From Beta vulgaris subsp. vulgaris (lineage: Eukaryota; Streptophyta; Magnoliopsida; Caryophyllales; Amaranthaceae): DNA of 64,000 nucleotides. The stretch lies in contig NC_079210.1 of NCBI RefSeq assembly GCF_026745355.1, forward strand, positions 4,838,784 to 4,902,783, in the 5' to 3' direction. Positions 45,696 to 57,857 of the stretch are shown here, in pieces (the first letter of the stretch is position 1; each line of letters opens with the position of its first letter). The position numbers were made by a program, and so were the translations under genes. The notes under the pieces were generated by a model. The model did no database searches. It was not told the origin of the DNA and saw only the letters and a program-made list of their open reading frames with translations.

Positions 45696-45719
45696 TATAT
45701 ATATATATATATATATATA
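45696..45719. repeat. (TA)n microsatellite
   Basis: Twelve TA units directly follow MITE C and are its probable insertion target. Confidence 0.95.
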
Positions 45720-48700
45720 AAAGAAGCAAGACTCATGCTTTTGCATTACATGGTTTGACCAATTAAAGAGTTGCAATGCTCTTTCATGAACATCAGAGTA
45801 TCTTTCTTTTCCTCACCTAAAATTCTTTTCACTCCAATTCATTTAAAGTTTGCAAAGTTGAACATGGATCATAGCAATACTTCTAGGCTCAAGAGAAAGA
45901 AAACTCTAATAGTGTTGGCTTAGAAATGATTTCTTCCTCCTATAGCACTGATCATTAAACATGTATGTAGTGCATGCCTCCAAAAAGCCTCCAGCTTAGC
46001 TAAAGATTGTTGCCACAAATTCTACAAATTCTTGATATGAGCCCTATCATGCTATAGTACTCTCTTGTCAAATACTCACCACTCTCTTGTGTAAATTATA
46101 AGCAATCTCCCCCCTCCCTCACCCCAAACCCCAACCCCCAATACCTATGAAGAGAAAATGCTTGTCAAAATAAGTGAGACGATTTAAATACGGAGAGAGA
46201 AAAGGACAAGGCAACACCATGAAATCAGATAGCAATACGACCTTTTTTGCCTATGCTCATAAAATTGCTTGCTTGAAAATACCTGAATTTCTGAATCTAG
46301 GATCTTTATTCCTAAAAGTCTTACTAGCTCACTTTTCTCCAGTATAGGGAACACAGAAGTCTTTTATCCATGTATTCTAACAAATAAACCACAAATCACA
46401 ATTACTCAAACATATGCATGACCAATCATAGAATAACCTCTAAAATAAGGTGTGTGAATTGGGCATTTCTAGAAGATAAGAAAATCATTCAATGTTCCAA
46501 AACCAGCTCAGCAGTAATTATCAACCATCATCATATATAGGAATTAACAACAAAGATATTTGAATAACGCAACCCAAATGCATCGGAAGGAGCTCTTGCA
46601 TAAGACTGTATAACGAGTAAAGCGGGTCAGATGTACATAGCCTAACCTTATTCTGATAATACAGAGGTTGTTTCTATAATACCATTGATCCTTAACACAA
46701 TGACAGTAACTCACTTCACCATGATGGGGCATGGATCAAATTTATTCCAATCTAAAATCTACGGGCATGCCACTCCTGAAGTTCTTACTTGGGTCCGCTT
46801 CAATTGTACCCACAAGGGTGGGAGTTAGGTAGGCAAACGGATTATATCAGGGGAGTAAGTTTACTTTTTTAAGATTCTCTAATTAGGAGGATGAGGGATT
46901 GGGCTAACACACTTTGTCGCTTCCCGTCTTTCCACTAGATTATCTTTCTATCATGTATTCATGTGCAAAAGCCACTACATATCTTTCCCTTTCATTTATG
47001 CTTTATATATAAGCTCAAGAGCCTAAAGAGAGTGATAACCTCTGCATGGATGACAAATTTGGGAAAGCTCACAACATATTCTATTAAATTTCTAAAGGAT
47101 AGACATGAAAAATGTTATAATATATACTACATCATCTAACATGATGATGAAAATCATAACACACTTTCATGTTCAAGAAGATGGCTATTTCCTAGACAAG
47201 GAGCCAAGCCAACATATTACGGGTACCATGAGAGCATGACCAACATGGCAAAATTGTCCACTGAGATTATCAGATGCAGGCAGAATCTAACGGTCACCCT
47301 CCTGCAGCCATAGTTGTGATAACCAATTTGAAATGATATATTTAACAATTAGCTAAGTTTCTTCAACTTAATTCTGTAACAACAAATGCTTAACCTTAAG
47401 GCAGTACTGCCGAGTGCTGATGGATGCTACTGGTTAGACTACATTCATATTACACAGAGGTACAGCCAAAGTGCCAAAACAAGCCCAAATGGGAGATTAA
47501 GTGCTTGCTTTGTAAGAAATTCATTGATGTACATTGTACCATCATTGAACTCATCTCTAGCTTCCACAGTCCATGTCACCAAAAGGAGGATCCTAGTGCA
47601 ATAAAGTGGTAAGAGTACGGAACATTAGCGATATCATGGCCTCACATCTGACCAGTTACGGATCAAATATTCCCAAAAAGTGATCAGTCTGCAGGGTAAA
47701 AGGGTTTTAAAAGAATTTGCATTATATGACCAAGCATTGTGCTTGGGTTATTACCAATTTACCAGGAACCAGGGTTTCAATCGCTTTTTAGAGTATTTCC
47801 TTAAATATACTTATGGTTTTTTCTGAGGAAAAGGAGAAAGTCAATCTAGCAGCTAGACAAAAAAAACTTACAAGTAGTGCTAGCCTAAAACTTAAATGAC
47901 AGGTTTCGAACACGAATGTAGCAGAAAAGAAGAAGCCAGACAGCTAGATGAATCAGAAATGTTATAATTTATTTAAAAATATATATAATTTCTCCAAGAT
48001 AAACTTCATTTCCATGTAGTAACAACAAAATATAAATGCCTCATTCATCCATTATCTACATGATATGTACGCTAAACTAAGAAGCTACCCTAAAAAAAGT
48101 TAAGATGCTAGAAACACTCCAAAATAAAAAGAGATGCTAGAAATTGGCTAATTGTACAGGCCAGGCAGCCAAAAACTTTCAAAATTATCATGCAGATAAT
48201 AGCTTAGATTTAGCCCCTATCCCCCCTGTATTTTAGAGTCTCAATAGCAAGGTTGTGTCCTCACTCTTCGTGCCAAAGAATATAGCATACTCATTTTTTT
48301 CGTTTGGGGGGGGGGGGGTGAGGAATCGAAGCGAAACAGAAGGTGCTCTTTCCAAAATATTAGATTCACAAGAAGCAGCACAAGTAGATACGTTCCTAAA
48401 TGATGGCGCAGGTAAAACATATTCATTGCAAACAAACCAACTTGTTATGTGCAAGTTTATAGATTCTCTTATCCATTTTTGTTGTATCGGCAAGATCTTT
48501 AAGCTGTATTCCCATCCTCACATTCAGCATATTGAATAATATATGGTTTCTCTTTAGCTTAATAAATGAACACTACACATAGTTGACCAGGATAAAGCTA
48601 TCACAACTTACTTTGTACACTTTTATGACATTGAGAGGAAAATTTCTCAAGAAGAGTAATTCAACATCAACTTGTTATTATAGCCCTGCTTAGATTTCCA

Positions 48701-48749
48701 TAAGGTTGCTATAAAAAGAGAAAATGAAAAAATAGCACTATAGTGAAAT
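45720..48749. other. Non-coding stretch downstream of the RRM gene's main exon
   Basis: No gene recognised. A 13-base G run lies at 48306-48318. If the terminal exon of the RRM gene is distant, this is intron; if not, it is 3' flank. Confidence 0.35.
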
Positions 48750-48754
48750 CTTAC

Positions 48755-50400
48755 CTCTGTTTGGCTGTCTCTTATTAACACTATATCCACCAATAAGACC
48801 AGCAGGCCCTTTAGCAGAAACATCTGGAACGGCATTCCCCAGCCCATAGTTAAATGAACTAGAACCATCTCGCTCAGGAGTTGCTGCTCTCCAAGGGGAA
48901 TCTCCGTAAATGGAACTACTCCCGTATAAATCTGCAAATGCCCCATCATAGGCACCATTTGATGATGCATAAGATGATGATGTTGGTACCGCATTACTTC
49001 CAGTGTTTCTTCCATAGCCTCCACCACCCAAATTATAACTGCTATCACCCCCAATATAACTCAGGTTCCCACCACTGCCAACAGCATTTCCTCCACCTTG
49101 ACCAGACATTTGTGAGGAACCCCAGTTCACATTGCCACTTCCAAAGGTTCCTCCAGCATTACCAGTTCCAGACCCATTAAAAGCTCCTGATGTAGAAGAG
49201 TCTGTGCTATTATTGAGTCCCCCATTTCCCCACAGGTTCCTATTTGAACTAAACAGGGACGAGCTGCCCCCATTTCCACCATCATAGCCAACAGGACTAC
49301 CAAACCTATTAGAGTTGCTAATATAGTAAGGGTTCACTCCCCGTCCGTAGCTGAGACTGCTACCAAAGTTCCCACTTCCTCCATAACTTGGACTTAGTGC
49401 TGGCTCATAATTCATACTTATTCCAAAATTAGAACCAAATGGAGGAAACCCGCTTCGTCCACTAGCAATTGCATTGAATCTGCCATCCATCCTAACTCCA
49501 TAACCTCCAAGGGCACTTGGATTATAGCCTTGTGTGTACCCATTTAGGAAGTTGTTGACCCTGTTTAAACCATAATTATAACCAGCAATTGGGCTACGAC
49601 TTGGACCAGGTGATAGTTCTTTGGGGACCGCACGCTTGACCTCAACCATCTTACCATTTAGTTCATGGAATGTTTTGATTAAAACCCTATCCACTGCTTC
49701 CTCTGAATCATAAGTGATGAACCCAAAACCTCTTGGCCTCTGTGTATTATGATCGTACATCACGACAACATCTGTGATTGTCCCAAACTGCTCAAAGTAA
49801 ATTTTAAAATCACTCTCCGTAACAGTGGAAGCTAAACCTCCTACAAAAATCTTCCTAGTACGGCCAGGACCTGGAGAACCATGTACACTGCCACTGGTTC
49901 TAGTCAAAATGTTCTGATCATCTCTAGGAACAGCCTTCTTCGCCTCAACCTGAAGTTGAAAGACCAAATCAGCATAAATTACGAAATAATGGTACTGCAT
50001 ATAACCAAAGCTTGGACAGTTCAACCAAACAAAGATAGACTACTAATGAACCTCGAATGCCGAAAAAGAGAGACAGGCTATCCAAGCACAGCAAAACATT
50101 CATTCTAAATGCAACTCATGGAAGAAACAACAGCAAAAACAACATACAAAATGACCAAATTATATGCCAGCTTATTACCATCCTGCCATCAATGTTGTGT
50201 TTCTCCTTGATGACTCTGTCTGCAACAGCTGGGTCAGAGAAAACAATGAAACCAAACCCCCGTGCACGGCCGGTGGTACGATCCTTCATGATAACAGCTT
50301 CAATCACCTCCCCAAACGTGCTAAAATATTCTTTAAGGCGTTCCTCATTCGTCTCCCACGAAATTCCACCAATGAATAGCTTACCAAGGTCAGATTGCAT
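48755..50400 (-). CDS. hnRNP1-like RNA-binding protein with two RRM domains (last exon missing)
   Basis: Two coding exons are clear: 50400-50179 and 49949-48755, joined by GTAATA...TTCAG. The junction gives ..DGRM-VEAKKAVPRDD, which matches the family. RRM1 (about residues 6-75) has LFIGGI and RARGFGFIVF; RRM2 (about 106-182) has IFVGGL and RPRGFGFITY. A 290-residue Gly/Ser/Asn-rich tail follows and ends ..KRQPNRG at a donor (GTAAG, 48754-48750), so a short last exon is missing. At least 472 residues are encoded. The family (plant Musashi/DAZAP1-like hnRNPs) binds pre-mRNA or mRNA in nucleus and cytoplasm. The start at 50400 (MQSDLGKLFIGG) is preferred over an upstream in-frame ATG at 50424, because a likely acceptor (TTTGTAG) lies at about 50406, just before it. 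Confidence 0.93.
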
Positions 50401-50405
50401 ATTTC

Positions 50406-51044
50406 TACAAACCAAACATGACATTTCTCATCAAACCAACAAGTCAAAATTTTTTAAACATCAACAACAGTTCCATCACGGATCCAATAGTTTCACATAC
50501 AATTCAGCTGAAAATATGCAACTGTTAGTAGTTGCACAAGTCGTATAAACTTCATCTACCATTGACCAAATACAATTTCACAAGGCAACCTAATCAAAAT
50601 TCGCCAACATTTTAAACAAAAGTAAAAACCTTACCTTTATCAAAAGAATCACAAGAACCCCAAATTAAAATTATAATGCCGGGTAAAAATGGGATATTCT
50701 CGGATTCAATATACAAGTATCGGATCCTTCATCGATCAAATAAACCCACAATTAGGAGAAACAGCCTGAAAATTCCCGATCATATACATTTCATTAAAAT
50801 CAGCAAAAACCCAGATCAAGAATATAAGCTAACTCCACAAAGATCAAATACCCACATCAAATTTTATCAACATAGATTGTAAAAGTTATAAATAAAATAA
50901 AAAAACCCACCGATTAAAGAAAACCCAGATGCGAAATTTGAGAGAAAACACCTAAGATCTGATGAGAGGAAGGATTGAGGACATGTTCAGCATATCCTCC
51001 TCAATACAAACCTCCCAAAAAAAACAAAAGGTCTTCCTTTTTAT
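50406..51044 (-). promoter_or_regulatory. RRM gene promoter, 5' UTR exon and 5' UTR intron
   Basis: TATAAAAAGG at 51044-51035 is a good TATA box and predicts a start near 51010. The leader runs to 50635, where ATAAAG meets GTAAGG, a strong donor. TTTGTAG at about 50406 is the acceptor. A 5' UTR intron of about 230 bp is therefore likely, as is common in plant RNA-binding protein genes. A second weaker donor (GTGGGT) lies near 50910. Confidence 0.55.
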
Positions 51045-52234
51045 AATTTTTCTCTTTATCTTCAATTTTAAGTCAATTTTAAATTTGATTCCAAAATGTA
51101 AAATCTTTCAGTAAAAATGTCCGAAATTATTGATTAAAATTATAAACCATGGACTGACTATGAAAGCGTTTTAGAGCCAACAAAAAAAAAGGTATGATTT
51201 TTTTTTTGGGGATATTTTTGTGTGTAGGAAATCTCTGGTATTCAGAGAAGAAAATGGTGATTGAAGATATTTGGGAGGGAATTTTTTTTTATTTTTTTTT
51301 TAAAAAAATATATTTCTTCCCTACTATTTAGAGCAGAAATTAATTTTGAAATTGTAAAGAAATGATTTGTACAGGAAGAAAGAAGAGAAATGGAGGAAGA
51401 GAGAGGAGAGAGAAAGAAAGAGGTGATGTGAAAAATGGGACGTTGGATCTGATAATGGGGGAGGATTGCTTGTCCTCCCATTCTTCTCCTTTTATACTTA
51501 TGGGCAAAATCATACAAGTACACCACCTTCTCTCATTTTGCTCCATCACATTCAACATTCATTCACCCTCTTTTTGCAAAGCCCATTTTGGCATGTTAAA
51601 TGTCTTAATTGATTAATCTAAGTTTGGCCCATATTATATGTTGGACTTCCTTTTTCTTTATCTAAGTTTTTTTAGTTTGAAATCAAATGTATAGAGATTG
51701 ATTTAGTGGAGGTTAACTAGGTTTTTTTTTTTTTTAGGTGAGATGGAGGCTAACTAGTTTAGTTAGATAAATTTAGTTCTATATATTTGATGAGTGTTGA
51801 TGTACTGAAAACATAATTCATAGAAAAATAGGTTTAAAAGTCTGTTTTATCAATTGAATAATGACCTTTTTAATAATTTAAATTAATTAGTGAAGGGTAT
51901 TTTATGCATTGTAGGAAGACAATAAAGTCTTTAGGTATTCCTTATAAAAAAGAGATATCGGGCGATGATATCAAGTATCTACAATTTTAAATTGAAGAAC
52001 GTAAATATATTGACCATTGCAATTTAATGTATGCCATGAAATTTTTTCAAGTATTATCTCCAATTTTTTGTTTTGTATTTTTTTCCTTCTCAGTATTTGG
52101 AGTGTTACCAAATAAGAAAAGTCGATGGTACATTATTTTAGTCATGTTGACATTTGAGATTGGGAAATATAAATAACAAAAAGATAAAGAACATAGGGGT
52201 AAATCTTTAAATTTACCAACATTATAATTATAAG
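51045..52234. other. Non-coding upstream region
   Basis: It contains A/G-rich and T-rich runs (51280-51310, 51365-51420) and no recognisable gene. A purine-rich GAGAGA stretch at 51390-51415 could be a GAGA-type element. Confidence 0.35.
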
Positions 52235-52760
52235 TTTTTTTTTGACAGAAAGAAAATGGATTTCATTAATATTTCGCCAAACGGCACTTACAAGCCATTT
52301 CTGAAAAACATAAAATTCTAGTAGTAATACATATCACCCTAGAAATGTAAACATCGCAGATTTGACTTAATTTTGCCTTAATAAAAATCTTCATCTGAAG
52401 CAATGCAATATGTGAGTTCGCTCTGGTTCGGCATACGATCTGCAGATGCGGAAATTTTGGATGAACGTACTCCAATAGTCTTCCATAATTTTACAGAAGT
52501 TGTGAAACCCTAATTCTTCAAAAACCAACACAATCAACATACTAGAAAAAATCACCATCTAAAAGATGGGAACTTTTATTGAAAGCAAATAAATAGGATT
52601 TTTCGGGGCTTACCACTGGTTAAGACACCAGTGGTAGCCCCTAAGAAAAGGATGAAGGAAGAAGAAGAGGAAGAAAGAAGGAAGGAGAAAGCTTTAAAAA
52701 AGTGAAAACCCTAACCGCGAAGGCTAGGAAGAAACCCTCCCAAATAAGTTTAACAATAAG
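52235..52760 (-). mobile_element. Short poly(A)-tailed retroelement with conserved leader hairpin
   Basis: On the minus strand a pyrimidine-rich leader (CTTCCTTCTTTCTTCCTC) precedes the hairpin GGGGCTACCACTGG...CCAGTGGTAAGCCCC (52640-52604). The element ends ATTAATGAAATCCATTTTC and TTTCTGTC followed by a run of A (52235-52243). The end resembles L1-type LINE 3' ends. With no ORF it may be an internally deleted LINE or a SINE-like chimera. Its leader resembles 30431-30620. Confidence 0.45.
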
Positions 52761-54478
52761 AAATAGCTACACGTTACCACTAATAAATCCCTAATTTTAA
52801 TATATAAGGTAGATATATTAATGAGAACAAAATAATATAAGATATACAAACTAGAAAAACCATATTTTAGTAAAATTTATTAATAAGATATACTGTAAAA
52901 TAACAGAGTATATATGTAAGTTTGGGTCGATTTAGAAGAGCTTTTATCCCTTAAATATTTACATTAAATGATAATAGATGGAAAAATGTAGATATTTATT
53001 TTTTGAAAAAAAAAACAGACATGTTTTAGTTTCCTTTTGTTTTGTCGAGTGATTTATCATAAAAAAAATATCATTATAGAAATATAGGCTATATTATGTG
53101 AAAAAGAAGTATTTTGGATTGATGGTCCAAATTAAAGGATGTGTAACTATTGAGCAGCTAGATGATATTGCAAATTAACTTAACAAATAGATTTATATAG
53201 GGAGGCAAAGTTTTCGTTTACTCAATTTCTATGTTCTAGTTTTAACTGTCTTAATCTAAACCTCCAACGTGGCTTTTGCTTTCTTTTTTTTTTCTTTAAC
53301 TATTCGAATATTTGAACAAAAAATAAAAAACTAATAGTAACTTAATTGAATATTTTATGGTCGTCATTTGCAGATCTTCAAATAAGTACATTTACTCAAA
53401 GATTTTAAAACAAACAAATAATTCCTACTTTCAACATATATTTTCGTAAAACTCGTGAGAAAAGTATTGAAATTTTTACCTAATCAAACGGATCATATCT
53501 TTTTCGTTATTATTTATGTTTATAGAAAAAGATCTTAACATCATTACTTTCCTTACTATCCAACTACAACCATATCCATCCAAAAATATTATCTTGCGAC
53601 GGACAAAATTTAATTATTATTGATATCCAGCTAATACTTCCAAGAATTTCACATTGATGAAACCCTATCTAAGAATTACTTTTACTAACGGTTTTCTTAT
53701 TAAAGAAGCAACAATATTATATATTGGATAACTAATTTCTTTTTTTTTACTAGAATATCAAGGGGTTTTTATTTATAGTTTAAGGAATTACAATATTAGC
53801 AGCAATATAATAGGCATTTTTCCCTTAGATGCCCACCGACTTAAACTCAAATTGAGAATTTGATAAAGAGTAAACAGACAATTTTATGGTGTTAATTCCT
53901 AAGCTAAAAAATAGTCCTCTCTCATAACATTACCAAGATAAGACTTTGAAAGTTCCTATTCTTATATGGTGTTATTAAACGAAAGGCATCCACTTTCTAG
54001 CATGTCGATTGAAGCTCGCAGATAGTAGATTTACCTCTACAATACCAATGTTTCATTTGTCTCACACTTGCTTACACCCAACACTAGTCCCATATCTATC
54101 ATCTCCTCTCATTTTTATGAAGCCAAACCAATACATATATCCACATTTACATGCATTGGTATAAAATCATATCCATTTGATATGATGACGAGAATAATAT
54201 TACTTCTTGAAAATCAACTTAAACAGAAGTTACCATTTCCCTTCACAAAAGCCATCAAATAGCTCCCCCACTTCATACTACCCGTACATGTCTTTTATCA
54301 GATGCAACAAATGTTTTATTTAAAGAACAACATAAGTAGTATGTTTATAAACTATCACTCTCTGCCTGTTACTCTAATGGACCCCCTCCACTACACATTG
54401 TAACAAGACTCAAGTTCGTCTCCTTTATTAAGATATACAGAATCAGCTAAAATAAGATGAGGTTTAATCAACCTCCAT
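52761..54478. other. AT-rich DNA, no gene recognised
   Basis: No recognisable coding or structural feature. Directly before the Copia LTR the word CCAT (54474-54478 region) would be target DNA. Confidence 0.35.
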
Positions 54479-54724
54479 TGAAGAAGCTTAGAGAAACTTA
54501 TAGTAATTGAGAGAATTCTTTTAGAGAGAGAAAGAAAATGTGTTTTGTTTTGTATTGAACTAACTGAATGAGATTATTACAATCTATAGCTATTTATATC
54601 CTTTATTCAACAGTAAGGATTATTACAAAGCTAAAGAGTAAAATAATTAACAAACTCATAACAACCACTGCTGATGTGGCAGGTTAGTTAGCAATTTGTT
54701 AGACTGAGCTAACCATATTCAACA
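54479..54724 (-). repeat. 3' LTR of a Copia element
   Basis: On the minus strand the repeat starts TGTTGAATATGG and ends CTTCTTCA (246 bp). The purine tract TTGAGGGGAGA lies directly before it (54735-54725), as expected for second-strand priming. A TATAAATAG-like motif lies in the middle (about 54598-54590). The 5' LTR is not in the window. Confidence 0.8.
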
Positions 54725-57338
54725 TCTCCCCTCAAGCTGGAATTTGTTAACAGCATTCCAAGCTTGGACCATAAGGTATTGAATTGAGCAGATGGAAAGC
54801 TTTAGTGAAAACATCAGCTAGTTGATGTTTAGTAGGTAAGTAGGATAATTGAAGTAAGCCATCAAGGACTTTTTCCCTTGTGAAATGACAGTCAATGTCA
54901 ATATATTTGGTTCTTTTGTGAAAGACCGGGTTTTGGACAATACAAATTGCTGACTGGTTATCACAATTGAGGGTAACAAGTTTAAGGTTATGAACACCTA
55001 ATTAAGTGAGGAGTCTGACAACCCATGTAATTTCTGATGCAGCGTTAGCCATGGCACGATATTCAACTTCAGAGGAGCTCTTGGAAACTGTGGCTTGCTT
55101 GGATTTCCAAGAAATTGGAGAATTGCCAAGCAACAAAACGAAACCTGAAACAGATCTTCTTGAATCTGGACATGACCTCCAGTCTGAGTCAGTAAATGCT
55201 TGAAGTTTAAGATGATCAGTGGCATGAAGGAGGATCCCTTGTCCAACAGTGCCAGCCACATATTTCAAGGCATGATGTAAGGCATGAAAGTGAGAAGTGA
55301 GAGGGCAGTGCATAAATTGACTCAATGCTTGAACTGTGTAAGAGAGATCAGAGCGAGTATGAGTAAGGAAGTTGAGTTTACCAACAAGGCATCTGTAGAG
55401 AGGAGGGTCAAGCAAAGGTTCACCAATATCTGCTGATAATTTGAGGTGGATAGGAAATAGAGTCATTGTATGAGAGGTTAAATCTAGGCCTGAAGAAGCT
55501 AACAATTCTTTGGTAAACTTCTATTTGAGTCATAAGAATGCAGAAGTAGCTCTTGTGACTTCTACACCAAAAAATAGTGCAAAAGACCTAAATCTTTAAT
55601 GATGAATGTAGTGTGAAGATGAAGCTTTAGGGCTTGTATTGCAGCTTGATTTGTCCCGATTGTAAGAACATCATCTACATATACATCTACTATAGTAATG
55701 AGATCTGCAGACTTCTTGATGAATAAAGAATAGTCATTCAAAGACTGTTGAAAACCTTGATCTTGAAGAGCAGAAAGAAGCTTAGCAAACCACTGGTGTG
55801 AAGCTTGCTTTAAGCCATATAAGGATTTCCTTAATTTGCACACATGACCAGTAGGAGCAGAAAGACCCCCAGGAACCTTCATGTACACTTCTTCATGTAA
55901 ATCCCCATGAAGAAACGCGTTATTGACATCAAGTTGGAATACAGGCCAACCCTTGTTAGAGGTTATGGCTAGGATAGATCTTACAGTAGGCATCTTGACC
56001 ACAGAGGAGAAGGTCTCCTCATAATCCAAGCCATATTGTTGAGTAAAGCCTTTTGCAACCAAGCGAGCTTTACATCTTTCTATGGAGCCATCAACTTTGA
56101 GTTTGGTTTTAAAAATCCATTTGCAGCCTATTGGCTTCTTTCCACTAGGTAATGGAATAATATCCCAAGTTTGGTTATCTTGTAAAGTTGTAATCTCTTT
56201 GTTCATAGCAGCAGTCCACACAAGAGATTGAGATGCTTCTTTGTAAGAAGTAGGTTCAGTGAAAGATTCGATGGCAGCAGTTAAAGAAAAATGAGATGAA
56301 GGTATTTGTGAAGGAGGGACAATGTTACACCAAGGTGAAGAAGGGAGAGAAGGAGAAGAGGTACTGAGGTTACAGACATAAGAGTGTAAGTAACAAGGTA
56401 GTTTAGAAGGTCTAGAAGATCTTCTAACTGATGGAGGAGAAGAAAATATAGCAGAAGGTTTAGGTGAAGATGATGATGAGATAGAGGTAGAAGAGTCTAG
56501 TGAAGAGAAAGATTGTGTAGGAGGAGAAGGAGATGAAGAGGTAGAAGGTGTAGATGCAGTAGGAATGTCAGTACCTACATGTGAAGAAGGAGTAGGGGTA
56601 AATATATCAGGAATGTTAGATGGTGAAGTAGAAAGAGTGGTGAAGGGAAGAAAGATTTGGAAATTTGTGGTGGGGGTAATAGAATAGGAGAGGGATTATG
56701 ATGGTAAGGGAAGTGTTTCTCAAAGAATTTAGCATCCCTAGAAACATGAATTTTGTGAGTGGAGAGATTAAGGACCTTGTACCCTTTTTGTGTGAAAGAA
56801 TATCCGAGAAAAATATGAGGGGTAGCTCTAGGATGAAACTTGTTTCTTCCTTGTTTGAGAGTGGAAACAAAGCACAAACATCCAAATGCTCTTATATGGG
56901 AAATATCAGGATCTTTGTTGTATAATTTAGCATAAGGAGAGGTGTTTCGAAGAGAAGAAAGTGGCATTCTAGCGAGGAGATAAGCTGCTGTAAGAATACA
57001 TTCTCCCCAATAGGAAATAGGAAGGTTAGACTGGAAGAATAGGGCTCTTGCAGTCTCAATTAAGGAGGTGTTTGTGTTTTCGTTCCACCACACCATTTTG
57101 TTATGGTGTGTCAGCACAGCTAGTGTGATGTATGATACCCTTAATTGCATAGAAGTGTTTGAGAGCTCCTTCACAAAATTCTTTAACATTATCAGTTCTA
57201 ATACATTGAATGGTTGTATTGAACTGTAATTGAACAAAAGATACAAAGTTCTATAAAATATGAACAACTTCATATTTGAATTTCATCATGTGAATCAAAG
57301 TGCTTCTAGAAAAATCATCCACAATTGTCATGAAAATG
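54725..57338 (-). pseudogene. Ty1/Copia polyprotein (integrase-RT-RNase H), 5' truncated and broken
   Basis: In order on the minus strand: integrase core (TIVDDFSRSTLIHMMKF; IQCIRTDNVKEF; NGVVERKH at 57330-57070, with one E/K change in the ORF-track frame because of a stop), WGECILTAAYLLARMP, then reverse transcriptase (WIFKTKLKVDGSIERCKARL, FQLDVNNAFLHGDLHEEVYM, VYVDDVLTIG at 56221-55562) and RNase H (AFTDSDWRSCPDSRRSVSGF, SEVEYRAM at 55505-55002). The tail TKYIDIDCHF...ADVFTKAF runs to about 54740 after a stop. Stops and frame changes occur in the integrase and after RT. The gag, protease and integrase zinc finger are missing: similarity ends at 57335-57340, exactly where the CACTA-related DNA starts. 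Confidence 0.92.
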
Positions 57339-57499
57339 GTACGTGAATATAAAAAGGTTGTGGAGGAAGATGAGCTCTATAGGCCCGAGCAGGATGTCAA
57401 TTTAGAGCATGATTTTAGTTCATCTATTGAGGATATCCAATGATGAAGAGACTTTAAGTAATCAAGGAACCAAATCTCCTCCTAGGAAGGTAGTTGCTT

Positions 57500-57777
57500 C
57501 ATGGTTTTTTTCTAGAAATTTGTTCTAATCCATGTTTAGAAATAATCATGTATGTGTGTTAATTTATGCTTAATTTGCTCTATATAATATGCGTTATGAT
57601 CTCTTTGTGGTTACAAAAATGCTACCTGAATGCATATTCATGTTTTTTTACTAGAAATTTGTTCTAATCCATGTTTAGAAATAATCATGTATGTGTTGTT
57701 AATTTATGCTTAATTTGCTCTGTATAATATGTGTTATGATCTCTTTGTGGTTACAAAAATGCTACCTAAATGCATAT
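57500..57777 (+). repeat. 139-bp tandem duplication upstream of the TNP2 gene
   Basis: Copies 57500-57638 and 57639-57777 are nearly identical (AGAAATTTGTTCTAATCC to GGTTACAAAAATGCTACCT). It may alter the promoter or 5' UTR of the transposase gene. Confidence 0.9.
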
Positions 57778-57857
57778 ATTGATTATTTTGCAATGTACGA
57801 AAAAAAATGATGGTAGCTTTTTTTTTAATATCTCGTAAACATTATACAGTGTTAAGT

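Noticed and set aside
48233..48493. Small minus-strand frame downstream of the RRM gene
   Set aside because: Contains a G-run-derived proline stretch and no recognisable domain.
48646..48754. Acceptor TTTTTATAG at 48709 as the end of the RRM gene's last intron
   Set aside because: The intron would be only 46 nt, below the usual plant minimum, and the resulting tail does not resemble the family.
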